Part shown: positions 1 to 9,329 of the stretch, in pieces
How the letters are laid out: every line of letters starts with the position of its first letter
How positions within the stretch are numbered: position 1 is the stretch's first letter
Assembly (NCBI RefSeq): GCF_007744515.1
Contig: NZ_CP036268.1
Location: forward strand, 2,023,712-2,087,711
Length of the DNA stretch: 64,000 nucleotides
Reading direction: 5' to 3'
Source of the DNA: Stratiformator vulcanicus
Lineage (GTDB): Bacteria; Planctomycetota; Planctomycetia; Planctomycetales; Planctomycetaceae
The notes under the pieces: generated by a model
What the model saw: the letters and a program-made list of their open reading frames with translations, nothing else
What the model was told of the DNA's origin: nothing
Database searches by the model: none
Translations under genes and position numbers: made by a program

Positions 1-1578
1 CTCTCCGGCCCCGGCTGGCTGCAAAGCGCCCTGACCCTCGGCGGCGGCTCGCTGGCGACGGGCATGTATCTGGGAGTTCTTGGCGGCTACGGCATGCTGT
101 GGCTGCAACCGCTCGCGATGATCCTCGGGATCATCATGCTCAGCGCAATCGGATACGTGACGCTCACGACCGGTCAGCGGCCGTTCGGCCTCATCAACCG
201 GCACGTCAATCCGGTGCTGGGGTGGAGCTGGTTGATCGCCTCGCTGATGGCGAACATGGTCTGGGCGCTCCCGCAATACGCACTGGCCAATGGCGTGATG
301 AAGCAGAACCTGCTGCCGTCGCTGCTCGGAAATGAGAGCACGCTTGGCAGTACAGAAGTAATGGGCCTCAATGCGGCGACCGTGGTGATCGTCGCTTTTA
401 TTCTGCTGATCGTTGTGGCGATCACGTGGAGTTACGGGAGCGGCCACTGGGGCGTGCGTGTCTACGAGTGGATGCTCAAAATCACAGTCGGGCTGATCGT
501 GGCCTGTTTTATCGGCGTCGTGGTAAGGATCAGCCTCGTCGGCGACGGGCTGCCGTGGGGCGAAATCTTCGCCGGATTTGTCCCGAACTTGGGGACCATG
601 TTCCGACCTGCCGCCGGATTCGGCCCGATTCTTGAGGGGCTGCGGAATGTCGATGCGGAGGCCGCAACCTATTGGGCCGCCCAAATCGAACAGCAGCAGC
701 GTGATGTGCTGATGGGTGCTTTTGCGACCGCCGTCGGCATCAATATGACCTTCCTGCTGCCCTACTCGATGCTCGGTCGCGGCTGGCGGAAAGAACACCG
801 CGGCCTCGCGATCTTCGACTTGAGTACGGGGATGTTCATCCCGTTTCTGCTCGCGACGAGTTGCGTCGTGATCGCTTCGGCCAGTCAGTTCCACCTCAAA
901 GCCGATACCGGGGCTTCGGCCTCGCCGGAAGTCGTCAACGGATTAATTGAAGGGCGGATCAAAGCCACGGGTGGCGAGATCGCCGACGCATCCACCGAAG
1001 AGCGAAAGCTCGCCTCGATGCTCGTGAAGCGCGATGTGGGCGGGCTGTCTGAGGCATTGACCCCGCTGCTGGGACGAGGCACGGCCGACATCGTATTCGG
1101 GTTCGGCGTGCTCGCGATGGCGCTTTCGACGATCACCTTGCTGATGCTGGTCTCCGGCTTCGTGATTTGCGAACTAATGAACGTACCAGCGTCGGGATGG
1201 CCCATGCGAATCGGCTCACTCGCGGCCTGCACTGGAGTGCTGGGGCCATTCATCTGGGGCGAGGCCCAAGCGTGGCTGGCCGTTCCGACATCCGTCTTCG
1301 GGCTGGTTCTTCTGCCGATCGCGTACGTGACGTTCCTCGCCCTGATGAACAGCAAAGCCGTGCTCGGCGATCAGCGTCCGACGGGCGGAAAGCGCGTGTT
1401 GGTCAACACGTTGATGCTCCTGTCGACCGTCGCGGCTTTGTTCGGCAGTGGCTGGGCCGTCGTCGGAAAGCTCGGACTGCCCGCATCGATTGGTCTTTTG
1501 GTCGTGGTCGTGATCTTGCTGATCGCCGGCGAGGTCTTTCGCCGGACACGTTCATTGACCACCGACGGCGACGCCTGA
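1..1578 (+). CDS. Nramp-like (divalent metal transporter-related) membrane protein, 5' truncated by window edge
   Basis: The reading frame is open from base 1, so the N-terminus lies outside the window; 525 residues are visible. The protein is a polytopic inner-membrane protein with about eleven hydrophobic segments and begins inside the first transmembrane helix of the Nramp fold (GPGWLQSALTLGGG). Nramp proteins import Mn2+/Fe2+ with protons. The canonical ligands are not visible: the TM1 DPGN position reads as a Gly-rich LGGGS, and the TM6 MPH position reads LPY near residue 254. A soluble stretch around residues 300-345 interrupts the helices. It is probably a planctomycete Nramp-related subgroup with unknown substrate. 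Fold assignment is fairly secure; substrate is not. Confidence 0.75.
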   Translation, partial: LSGPGWLQSALTLGGGSLATGMYLGVLGGYGMLWLQPLAMILGIIMLSAIGYVTLTTGQRPFGLINRHVNPVLGWSWLIASLMANMVWALPQYALANGVMKQNLLPSLLGNESTLGSTEVMGLNAATVVIVAFILLIVVAITWSYGSGHWGVRVYEWMLKITVGLIVACFIGVVVRISLVGDGLPWGEIFAGFVPNLGTMFRPAAGFGPILEGLRNVDAEAATYWAAQIEQQQRDVLMGAFATAVGINMTFLLPYSMLGRGWRKEHRGLAIFDLSTGMFIPFLLATSCVVIASASQFHLKADTGASASPEVVNGLIEGRIKATGGEIADASTEERKLASMLVKRDVGGLSEALTPLLGRGTADIVFGFGVLAMALSTITLLMLVSGFVICELMNVPASGWPMRIGSLAACTGVLGPFIWGEAQAWLAVPTSVFGLVLLPIAYVTFLALMNSKAVLGDQRPTGGKRVLVNTLMLLSTVAALFGSGWAVVGKLGLPASIGLLVVVVILLIAGEVFRRTRSLTTDGDA

Positions 1579-1639
1579 GCGAGCCCGCAGCGCAAGCGGT
1601 GAATGCTCAAACAAGCCCGCAGCGCAAGCAAGGGACTCC
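1579..1639 (+). repeat. Dispersed 3'-end repeat (family C), two tandem copies directly after the Nramp-like stop codon
   Basis: The 15-mer GCCCGCAGCGCAAGC occurs at 1583-1597 and again at 1615-1629. The second copy extends through 1639 into a GGGACTCC-like end. Related 26-29 bp copies sit directly after the stops of two other genes (8092-8117 and 27527-27555). Function is unknown; it could be a 3' UTR structure or a degenerate mobile repeat. Confidence 0.65.
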
Positions 1640-2288
1640 ATCACCGAACTCCCAACACTCACAAACTCTGCGCAAAAGCCCGCACAGCCGCCACCTCGAC
1701 CTCGAGTCGATCCGCGAACGATTCTCATCCACGACGAAAAATATTCGTCCGATCGAACGAATTGACCGGCGAAACATGCCCGTCTAATTGCTCCATTCTG
1801 TCTCGCGATTGGGCCAATCTTCTCCTCGCCCGCGATTGCCGCTGGACAACGTGAAAACGCTGTTCGCCATGACGAGCCGGTCGCCTGAGTTCTCGGCTGC
1901 GACTCCGGATTTTCTTCCCGATGCGATGCCGCATCACGCTGCAAATTGCTTCGCGGCATGGGCTTACGACATGCTCGTCGTTGCTTTAATGCAACAATCC
2001 ATAATCCCTAAATTTCTTGGATTACCCCGTTTGACTGCCCCGAGCCCTGACCTACGTTTGAGCGGCACATGAGGTGCGCTGGGTGGTCGGTCTCGAACTG
2101 ATCCCTTGCGTGCTTCAGCCACGGTCGCTGCGGCGGCCGGTTTGAACGACGGAATTTCGGATTCCGAGAGGAATCCGTTCTGGTGCCGGGTTTCGGAGGT
2201 GATGGTCGAATGGTTCGGCCGGGCCGCCGCGACTCATCCGTTTCGGTCTCGGCTGATCGCCGAGCTAACGTCTCTAGAGAGGGTTGCA
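1640..2288. other. Long intergenic region upstream of the Flp pilin gene
   Basis: About 650 bp without a convincing gene. Short open frames on both strands have no recognisable protein character. An A/T-rich patch around 1985-2030 is the most promoter-like part, but no clear -35/-10 pair was found. The region probably holds the promoter and 5' leader of the pilin operon. No riboswitch or RNA fold could be recognised by eye. Confidence 0.4.
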
Positions 2289-2462
2289 ATGAAGGATTTT
2301 GGTCTCAGCGTCAAGAAGTTTCTGGTTTCCGAAGACGGCCCGACGGCCGTTGAGTACGCCGTCATGCTGGCGCTCATCGTGATCGTTTGCCTGACCGCCA
2401 TTCAGGCGATCGGTACGAACGCGAACGCCAAGTTCGAAGAAGTCGGCAACGCCATCAGCTAA
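2289..2462 (+). CDS. flp: Flp/Fap-type major pilin precursor
   Basis: A 57-residue prepilin of the Flp family, the structural subunit of tight-adherence (Tad) pili. Residues 1-17 form a short charged leader ending in Gly17, followed by PTAVEY. This matches the G/XXXXEY cleavage and processing site used by TadV/CpaA peptidases, including the Glu-Tyr pair at 22-23. Residues 21-43 are a hydrophobic helix. The ATG at 2289 is chosen because it gives the normal Flp leader length and has a GAGAGG ribosome-binding site just upstream; the frame is open further upstream but not pilin-like. It is the first gene of the tad cluster. Confidence 0.93.
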   Translation: MKDFGLSVKKFLVSEDGPTAVEYAVMLALIVIVCLTAIQAIGTNANAKFEEVGNAIS

Positions 2463-2608
2463 TGCCGGCTGATCCGGCCCGACTTTCGGTCGACCGACGG
2501 ATGCGTCGCCCGGCCGCGGAGAAACCCTCCGCGGTCGGCGGCTACTCCGCCGCTCATGTCTCCCCCCGTCGTCCCGGTTCATTGCCTCACAACAGATCGT
2601 TAAGACTC

Positions 2609-2716
2609 ATGTTTCCGTTTTGGCTCGACATTTCCGTGATCACGCCGGCTGAAGTCGCGCTGCTGCTCGGCTCGCTCGTCGTCACGGTTCAACTGCTGTT
2701 CGTCCGCCACGCCTGA
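2609..2716 (+). CDS. Small single-span membrane peptide between flp and cpaA
   Basis: A 35-residue frame starting at ATG 2609 and ending at TGA 2716. After a short N-terminus (MFPFWLDISVITPAE) it has one continuous hydrophobic stretch (about residues 14-31) ending in a basic RHA tail. It lies 146 bp after the pilin and 113 bp before the prepilin peptidase in the same orientation, so co-transcription is plausible. No family is recognised. It has no G/XXXXEY processing site, so it is not an obvious second pilin. It could be a real accessory peptide or a chance frame; the placement and the well-formed membrane segment favour real. Confidence 0.45.
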   Translation: MFPFWLDISVITPAEVALLLGSLVVTVQLLFVRHA

Positions 2717-2829
2717 GCGTGCCCGGTCGAATCGGCCCTTCAATCAACGCATACAACTCAATAGGTCGACCTCGCGTCGACCGATCCGGTCGCTCCCAGC
2801 CGCTAAACTCCTCCCGAAAGTCCCGAATC

Positions 2830-3384
<555 letters not shown>

Positions 3385-3418
3385 TCGAATCTCAAGAGTT
3401 GAGCGCTGAGGACTGTAG

Positions 3419-3435
3419 GGCGGGCTGTGCCCGCC
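3419..3435 (+). repeat. Short GC hairpin downstream of cpaA
   Basis: GGCGGGC, loop TGT, GCCCGCC: a perfect 7 bp stem 35 nt after the cpaA stop. There is no T-tract, so it is not a classic Rho-independent terminator. It could slow exonucleases or be a fragment of a dispersed repeat. Confidence 0.5.
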
Positions 3436-3524
3436 GAAGCTCGACAACCGCGTGCGACATCACGAACTCCATCTTATCCACGACGCCTCAATAGCCTCCC
3501 CGGCTTTGTCCCGGAGAAAAACCG

Positions 3525-4721
3525 ATGAAAAACAAATCACTGATTCTGTTCCTGGTCGCAGCCGGTTTCGGGCTGGTAGCCATGTTGGGCGTCATGCAGG
3601 TCATGGAAGCCAAGTCGGAAAAGGAACCGGTGGTCCGGGTGTTGGTCGCCACGACCGACATCATTCCGGGCGGCAAGCTCGATGAAACCAACTCGGCGTT
3701 CAAGGAAGTGCCGCGGAGTATGGCACCACGCGGTGCGGTGACCGATCGCAAGCAGACTGAAGGCAAAGCCCTCGTCTCTCGCGCGGTTCAAGAAGAGATT
3801 ATCGCTGAAGCGAAATTGAGTGAATCGGCGCGTCCGCCTTCAGACACCATTCCCGTCGGAATGCGGGTCGCGACGGTGAAGGTCGACTCGACCAAGAGTC
3901 ACAGCGGCCTGCTGCGACCGACCGACCGGGTGGACATTCTTTGCACCTACAAGTTGCGAGATCCCGGCGGCCAGCAAATCACGTCGACGAAAACGGTTCT
4001 CGAATTTATCGAAGTCTTCGCCACCGACAGCCTCCGCACTACGGGTGAATCAGACGGCGAGACCACCGCGAAGAACATCTCGCTGATCGTCACACCGGAG
4101 CAGGCGGCCCTGCTGAAACTCGCCGAAAATCGAGGCGAACTGCACCTGACGCTTCGTAGTAAAGAAGACACCGATGTCGCCGACACGCCGGAGGTGACTA
4201 TGGCGACGTTCATGAATACGTCCACGGTAGCGGGCGTCCGAGACAAAAAAGGCGAGAAAAAGGCGGAAGAGCCGGTCAAGACTGAAAGCCTCGGCGACTT
4301 CGTTGCTCAGAAGCAGGAAGAGGTGAAGGTTGAAGCGGCTCCGAACGAGCCCGATATCCCGACCTGGACGATCATGATTCACCGCGGCAAGGATGACGCC
4401 GAATATACCGACGTGATCGATGAAGAAGCGCTCGCCGAACTTGATCTCGATCGGGCCAAAATGCAAAAAATGCGTGCCGAGGTCGGACGCGGACAACCGG
4501 CCACTCCTGCCGTCGCCCCCGAAGATACGGATGCCGACGCGGATGCCAATCCGTGGGCGATCCCGAGTGACGGCCCGAAAGATCGGCAGTCTGGGCCGCC
4601 GAGTGGGCCTGCGGTATCTGGCGAAAGCGAGCCGGACGGAATCGAGGAAATTTTTAACGAAGAAGATGTGGAGCGAACCAAGGAAATCGGCGACGAACTC
4701 GATGTTCTTCAAAATTTCTAA
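3525..4721 (+). CDS. cpaB: Flp pilus assembly protein CpaB/RcpC
   Basis: A 398-residue periplasmic protein anchored by one N-terminal transmembrane helix (residues 5-27). Residues 37-100 form a SAF-type domain (VLVATTDIIPGGKLD), followed by the RcpC/CpaB beta domain (about 105-235) with the typical VDILCTY and ISLIVTPEQAALLKLAE segments. CpaB proteins associate with the outer-membrane secretin of Tad pili. The C-terminal 160 residues are an acidic, Pro/Glu/Asp-rich tail beyond the usual domain. A GGAG ribosome-binding site lies 8 nt before ATG 3525. Next in the cluster is cpaC. Confidence 0.93.
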   Translation: MKNKSLILFLVAAGFGLVAMLGVMQVMEAKSEKEPVVRVLVATTDIIPGGKLDETNSAFKEVPRSMAPRGAVTDRKQTEGKALVSRAVQEEIIAEAKLSESARPPSDTIPVGMRVATVKVDSTKSHSGLLRPTDRVDILCTYKLRDPGGQQITSTKTVLEFIEVFATDSLRTTGESDGETTAKNISLIVTPEQAALLKLAENRGELHLTLRSKEDTDVADTPEVTMATFMNTSTVAGVRDKKGEKKAEEPVKTESLGDFVAQKQEEVKVEAAPNEPDIPTWTIMIHRGKDDAEYTDVIDEEALAELDLDRAKMQKMRAEVGRGQPATPAVAPEDTDADADANPWAIPSDGPKDRQSGPPSGPAVSGESEPDGIEEIFNEEDVERTKEIGDELDVLQNF

Positions 4722-4790
4722 TCGAGCAGCGTCACAAGTCGATTCTCGCCTTCAGTCAAGCGAACCGACAGACCGAAGAATAGGAACAAC

Positions 4791-4859
4791 CGGACGGACC
4801 GGCACGACCGGCCCGTCCGTTGTGCCGTACCCGGATGGTACGGCAGTGACGGATCACTG
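4791..4859 (+). repeat. Three consecutive stem-loops between cpaB and cpaC
   Basis: Three stem-loops in a row. Hairpin 1 is 4791-4819: CGGACGG pairs with CCGTCCG, with an inner CCGG/CCGG around loop CACGA. Hairpin 2 is 4825-4843: CCGTACC, loop CGGAT, GGTACGG. Hairpin 3 is 4844-4859: CAGTGA, loop CGGA, TCACTG. None is followed by a T-run. They would lie in the mRNA leader of cpaC, 78 nt upstream of its start, and may set relative expression by processing or pausing. Confidence 0.6.
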
Positions 4860-4936
4860 CGGGCAAAGTACTTCGAAGCGTTGCGATACCGTCTGATCGG
4901 CGGCCGACGTGACGAACCCAACCGACAGGTGCACGG

Positions 4937-6730
4937 ATGCAATTGCCGAACTCTTTCGGACGCTCAATGGCCTTTGCGGTCGTATTTGCGCTCGCCTCAG
5001 CAGCTTTCGCCCAAGAGACTGGTACTCCGAACGCGAACGAGCCGGTGGTTCGACTTGCGTCCCGAGAGTCGAAAATTCAGGTCATCGAGCAATTCTCGAA
5101 GATCGTGAAGCTCGACGATCGCATCTCGCGGGTCGACGGTTTCGACTCCGACGTCGTCGACATCAAAGCGTTGGATGCCCGATCGATCCGCCTGCATGCG
5201 ATCAATCCCGGCGTCACGACGCTGACCATGACCGACGAGAACAGCGACATCTACACGGTCGAAGTGCTCGTGACCGGTGACGTGCGCTACCTGCAGGTCC
5301 AATTGAATCAACTCTTTCCCGGTGCCTCGGTTGAAGCACGGGAAGTCAACGACAGCGTCCTGTTACGCGGTTGGGTGACCCATCCCGAGCAGATCACGCA
5401 GATGGTGGAAATCGCCGAGCGTTTCTATCCGTCGGTTCTCAATCACATGCGAGTGGGTGCGCCGCAGCAGGTGATGATGAAGGTCAAGATCATGGAGGTG
5501 CAGCGGTCCCTGCTGCGTGCCTTCGGCATCAACTGGCTTTACTCCGACGGAAACGGCCTCGCCTCGGGAACGACCGGAAGTATCACGCCGATCACTCAGA
5601 TCGCTGACCCAGATACGGGGGCCATCTCCCCACTGGTTGCCGCCGAGACGCTTTCGACACCCAACGCGATCTTCTCTGTCGCGCAAAGCACCTTCGCATT
5701 CACGACGTTCATTGAAGCTTTGAAGCAGGAATCGCTGCTGAAGATTCTGGCGGAACCGAATCTCGTGGCGACGAACGGTCGTCCGGCTTACCTGCTGCAG
5801 GGTGGTGAATTCCCGATTCTCGTTCCTAACGGTCTGGGTACCGTGGGTGTCGAGTTCCGCGAATTCGGTGTGCGGCTCGAAGCGGTGCCGATCGTGCTCG
5901 GGCACAATCAGGTCAGCATCCAACTGCAGGCCGAAGTCAGTGACCGCGATTTCAACAACGCCGTCGACCTCAACGGAATCACCGTCCCCGCTTTGACGAC
6001 CCGCCGGGCCAATACCGAAGTCAAAATGGGCTTCGGCGAGACCCTCGTGATTGCCGGCTTAATCAACAACGGTCACACGGCCACGACTTCGAAGATTCCG
6101 ATCCTCGGCGACCTGCCCTATATCGGAGCGGTCTTCAGCCGTAAGCGATACACCGAGGGTGAGACCGAACTGATCATCATGGTGACGCCGGAACTGGTCG
6201 CACCGATGCAGCCGGGACAGGTTCCGACGGGCGGTCCGGGAATGCAGACCGACACGCCGACCGACAAAGAACTCTTCTTCTACGGACAACTCGAAGTGCC
6301 CACCTACGGCGGACCTTGTGGCGATCGCTGCCGCGACCCTGCCGGTGTTGCGACCGAGCCGGGAATGGCCAGCCCCACGATGCCGCAGGGATTGATCCCG
6401 CCGGGTAACTATCAGGGCAGCACCGGCTATCAGGGCGGTTCCAGCCACCACGTCGTGGTTCCGCCGGGAGCCAGCCAGATGCGGTCGCCCCGCCCCGCTC
6501 CGTCGCCTGCTCCGACCCAACGGGTCGCACCGCAACCGCCGAAGCTCGATCCGATTCCCGAACTCAACAACATCCCGCCGAGTCCGAGTGCTTCGCGTGA
6601 ATACCGAGAAGTGACTGAGAATCCCTGGAAGGATGAACCGGCGTTGCAACCGGCCTCATTCGATGCACCGGAGACGCCTTCATCGGCATCCCCGCGTCAG
6701 CGACCGGGTTTAATCACGCCCGGTTCGTGA
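4937..6730 (+). CDS. cpaC: Tad pilus outer-membrane secretin CpaC/RcpA
   Basis: A 597-residue secretin that forms the outer-membrane pore for the Flp pilus. A signal peptide ends near residue 25 (AFA before QE). Residues about 35-130 are the secretin-associated pilus N-domain, 130-180 a BON-like segment, and 180-420 the secretin core, with VMMKVKIMEVQR, a VATNGRPAYLLQGGEFPI stretch and FGETLVIAGLI. Residues 425-597 are a Pro/Gln/Gly-rich tail with few hydrophobics, longer than in typical CpaC. It follows cpaB by 215 bp and precedes cpaE. Family assignment is secure; the role of the tail is unknown. Confidence 0.93.
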   Translation: MQLPNSFGRSMAFAVVFALASAAFAQETGTPNANEPVVRLASRESKIQVIEQFSKIVKLDDRISRVDGFDSDVVDIKALDARSIRLHAINPGVTTLTMTDENSDIYTVEVLVTGDVRYLQVQLNQLFPGASVEAREVNDSVLLRGWVTHPEQITQMVEIAERFYPSVLNHMRVGAPQQVMMKVKIMEVQRSLLRAFGINWLYSDGNGLASGTTGSITPITQIADPDTGAISPLVAAETLSTPNAIFSVAQSTFAFTTFIEALKQESLLKILAEPNLVATNGRPAYLLQGGEFPILVPNGLGTVGVEFREFGVRLEAVPIVLGHNQVSIQLQAEVSDRDFNNAVDLNGITVPALTTRRANTEVKMGFGETLVIAGLINNGHTATTSKIPILGDLPYIGAVFSRKRYTEGETELIIMVTPELVAPMQPGQVPTGGPGMQTDTPTDKELFFYGQLEVPTYGGPCGDRCRDPAGVATEPGMASPTMPQGLIPPGNYQGSTGYQGGSSHHVVVPPGASQMRSPRPAPSPAPTQRVAPQPPKLDPIPELNNIPPSPSASREYREVTENPWKDEPALQPASFDAPETPSSASPRQRPGLITPGS

Positions 6731-6857
6731 ACCGGGTGACGGGATGAAAGACATCGCTGCCTCGGCGACGGCGAACGCCCTACCGGGCGAGCAGTCTCGG
6801 GCAGTCAATTTCGGGCGAACAAAACTGGTCGAATAATCGACTAAGGGATCTTGAGCT

Positions 6858-8081
6858 ATGAAGAGCGTCGTCCGACTGGCGATCGTCGATCCGAACGACG
6901 CCTCGCGTGCCTCGGTGAAGAACATGTTGCTGGGCATCGACATGGTCTGGCTGGAGGCCGAGTGCTCCCGCTACGAATTCTTCGCCGACGTTCTGTCGCA
7001 AACCCAACCCGACATCGCGCTCGTCTCACTGGATGCCGACCCGACGAAAGCCCTCGCGTTGGTCGCCCGACTCACGCAGGACATGCCGGGCTGCGCCGTG
7101 CTGACAATGAGCCAGTCTCAGGAAGGCAGCCTGATCCTGCAGGCGATGCGGAACGGAGCGCGAGAGTTCCTTGCCTATCCGCCACAGCTCGAAGACTTTT
7201 TGGCCGCGCTCGATCGAATCAAGCAGCAGGGCGGCGCTCGCGAGGGCGAGGGTAAGGTCCGCGCCTGCCAGATGATTACCGTCGCCGGAGTCGGTGGCGG
7301 CGTCGGCTCGACTTCGCTGGCCATCAATCTCGCCTGCTGCCTGGCACAGAACGAGAAGAACGCAGTCGCAGTTATCGATCTCGATCTCGCGCTCGGCGAC
7401 GCCGACGTGTGGCTCGACATCATCCCTGACTACACCATTCAGGATGTCGCCGAGAACATCACCCGGCTCGATTACTCACTGCTGAAGCGGTCGTTGACGA
7501 AGCACGATTGCGGAGCGTTTCTGCTGCCGCGACCGACGCAGATGGAAGATTCTTCGTCAATTAACCCGGAAGAACTTCGCCGAATCGCGGCGTTGCTCAA
7601 AGCCACGTTTACGCACCTGGTGATCGACATCAGCAAGTCGTACGGGGCACTTGACCAAGCGGCGATGGAGGTTTCGGACTCCGTGCTGCTGGTGACGCAG
7701 TTGGACCTGCCGAGCCTCCGCAACGTCGTGCGGCTAATGCAATATTTCGATCAGAACGAAAAACTGGCCGAGAAGATCGAGGTGGTCGTCAATCGCGTTG
7801 GTCTGGACGATAATCAGATCAGCGTGAGCAAAGCCCTCGAGACGATCGGTCGCGAAATCTATTGGGAAATTCCCAACGACTACCCGACGATGGTGGAGTC
7901 GCGAAACAATGGAATTCCGCTGATCACGCAGGCTCCCAAAGCCAAGCTGACTCGATCAATCGTCGACCTTGCCAAGAAGTTCGACCAACCATCGCCCAAG
8001 CTCGATACCACGACTTCGGCTGCGGAGCCGAAAAAGAAATCGAAGAGCCTGTTCGGCTTCCTCGGCAGCGGCGCCAAATAG
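6858..8081 (+). CDS. cpaE: Tad pilus assembly/localisation ATPase-like protein CpaE/TadZ
   Basis: A 407-residue protein with a receiver-like N-terminal domain (residues about 5-120, DPNDASRASVKNML) and a MinD/ParA-like domain (about 137-380). CpaE/TadZ proteins position the Tad machinery at the inner membrane. The deviant Walker A reads GVGGGVGSTSLAINLA, so both the signature lysine and the P-loop lysine of MinD/ParA are absent; the switch segment VIDLDLALGDADVWLD is kept. The C-terminal 25 residues are Lys/Ser-rich. ATG 6858 has AGGGA 9 nt upstream. No cpaF, tadB or tadC follows, so the locus stops here. Confidence 0.9.
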   Translation: MKSVVRLAIVDPNDASRASVKNMLLGIDMVWLEAECSRYEFFADVLSQTQPDIALVSLDADPTKALALVARLTQDMPGCAVLTMSQSQEGSLILQAMRNGAREFLAYPPQLEDFLAALDRIKQQGGAREGEGKVRACQMITVAGVGGGVGSTSLAINLACCLAQNEKNAVAVIDLDLALGDADVWLDIIPDYTIQDVAENITRLDYSLLKRSLTKHDCGAFLLPRPTQMEDSSSINPEELRRIAALLKATFTHLVIDISKSYGALDQAAMEVSDSVLLVTQLDLPSLRNVVRLMQYFDQNEKLAEKIEVVVNRVGLDDNQISVSKALETIGREIYWEIPNDYPTMVESRNNGIPLITQAPKAKLTRSIVDLAKKFDQPSPKLDTTTSAAEPKKKSKSLFGFLGSGAK

Positions 8082-8091
8082 AGCCGCCAAG

Positions 8092-8117
8092 AGACCGTAG
8101 CGCGAGCAAAGGACCTC
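8092..8117 (+). repeat. Family C repeat copy after the cpaE stop
   Basis: A degenerate copy (AGACCGTAGCGCGAGCAAAG followed by GACCTC) of the motif at 1579-1639 and 27527-27555. It starts 10 nt after the cpaE stop and ends exactly at the stop codon of the convergent gene at 8118. Confidence 0.5.
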
Positions 8118-8432
8118 TCAGACGCGAATGTCGAGGCCCGGCCCGCCGTCGGACCCATCCTGCTTCGGTGTTCCGTCCGCCTCGGTGGTCGTCTCTGTTT
8201 CGGGCTTCGGCTCGTGATGGGCTTCCGGTTGAGCATAGCCGGCTGATCCGTCGGCATCCCGATCGGCGGAGGTTTCGACGTCCCGCCCGTCATCGAGCGA
8301 ATGCGTTTTCGCACCGGATGCACTCACGGCGCGGCTCGCGTCGGCCTGTTCGACGCGGTTTTTCTGCTCCGCCGCGTGGCCACGTGCAGCACCCGCAGCG
8401 GAAGCATTGGTCATCGGCCCGAATGAAACCAT
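8118..8432 (-). CDS. Small conserved planctomycete-type protein of unknown function
   Basis: A 104-residue, hydrophilic, Ala/Glu/Asp-rich protein without membrane segments. It begins MVSFGPMTNASAAGAARG and has a central DGRDVETSADRDADG stretch. From memory, this combination of an N-terminal SFGP and a later DG-x-D...DRDADG motif is common in small planctomycete proteins of unknown role; no family name is known to me. ATG 8432 is preferred to GTG 8447 because GGAG lies 8 nt upstream of it. It is convergent with cpaE, with the stop abutting a repeat. Confidence 0.6.
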   Translation of the reverse strand: MVSFGPMTNASAAGAARGHAAEQKNRVEQADASRAVSASGAKTHSLDDGRDVETSADRDADGSAGYAQPEAHHEPKPETETTTEADGTPKQDGSDGGPGLDIRV

Positions 8433-8545
8433 CTCGGCTTCTCCCACGATGAACCGGTTGCGATCGCGCAGTCTGCGCGATGGTCCGCATCAAGCGTAGC
8501 TCACGAATCGGCATCCGCCAATTGCGACTTCGTCCGAAGTGCGGT

Positions 8546-9043
8546 TCAGCGAGTCTGCTCGGGGTCGTTCAGGAACAAATTAAGGACGGCGTGCGCCTGC
8601 CCCTGATGTTGAGGTTCGTGCCAAGAGAGGATCTGCAGGCTCTTGCGGACTGTCCACTGTCGCTCGGCCAACGCCGGCGGGACGGTCTCAAGGTCTTTTT
8701 CCTCGATCGACTCGACCGTCTGAAGCAGGTTCGAACGTGTCTGCTCCAGCAGCCGTTCCAATTCGTCGGCGGTTGGGACGTTCGAGTCAGCCACACTGCC
8801 GCCGCGAAACCGCTCAATGAGGGGGCCGAGATCTGACGGACGATCGGCCAGCCGGGCCGTCGCGAAGAGCTCTTCAGTCACCGCGATATGTCCGAGATGC
8901 CAACCGATCGGAGCCCGCCCCGGCCCCGGCTGCCACGAGAGCGCTTGATCCCCTCCCGTGGCCTCGCGTGCCCGCTTGAGCAGGTCGAGTGTGCGGCTGC
9001 GGTTCAGTTCCCATTGTGACAAAATCATTTCGACGAAAGTCAT
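8546..9043 (-). CDS. DinB-like four-helix-bundle protein
   Basis: A 165-residue protein with the DinB/YfiT metal-binding fold. The usual His positions are visible: His in WHLGH (residues about 49-52), and the C-terminal WHEPQHQGQAH with three histidines (about residues 141-151), which would bind a metal between helices. DinB-fold proteins include thiol-dependent S-transferases and many of unknown function. It is a single gene on the minus strand, diverging from folC; the upstream gap of 286 bp holds no other gene. The substrate cannot be inferred. Confidence 0.82.
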   Translation of the reverse strand: MTFVEMILSQWELNRSRTLDLLKRAREATGGDQALSWQPGPGRAPIGWHLGHIAVTEELFATARLADRPSDLGPLIERFRGGSVADSNVPTADELERLLEQTRSNLLQTVESIEEKDLETVPPALAERQWTVRKSLQILSWHEPQHQGQAHAVLNLFLNDPEQTR

Positions 9044-9329
9044 CGTTTGCTCCCCAACACCGTCGATTTATCGAAACGGACCGGTGATCCGGCTCTTGCA
9101 TCATTGGGGAACGTCCCCTGCGAAGTTATCTTGTCCGCATTCTGACCTCCCGGTGACTTGAAGCAAGGCCCGTGCAGATTCCGCCTCCGGCCGATTTGGC
9201 GTGGCTGCTGCGCGGGTCGTAATCATGGAAGCTGCTCGTGTTGAACGCGAAACTGGCTATTGAGTGATCGTCTATAGTGGCGAGTACGTGATGTCGCTCG
9301 CCTGATTGCCGTCCGTCGAGGAATGCTCG

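Noticed and set aside
3419-3435. Hairpin after cpaA as a Rho-independent terminator
   Set aside because: There is no T-tract after the stem and the next pilus gene follows in the same direction.
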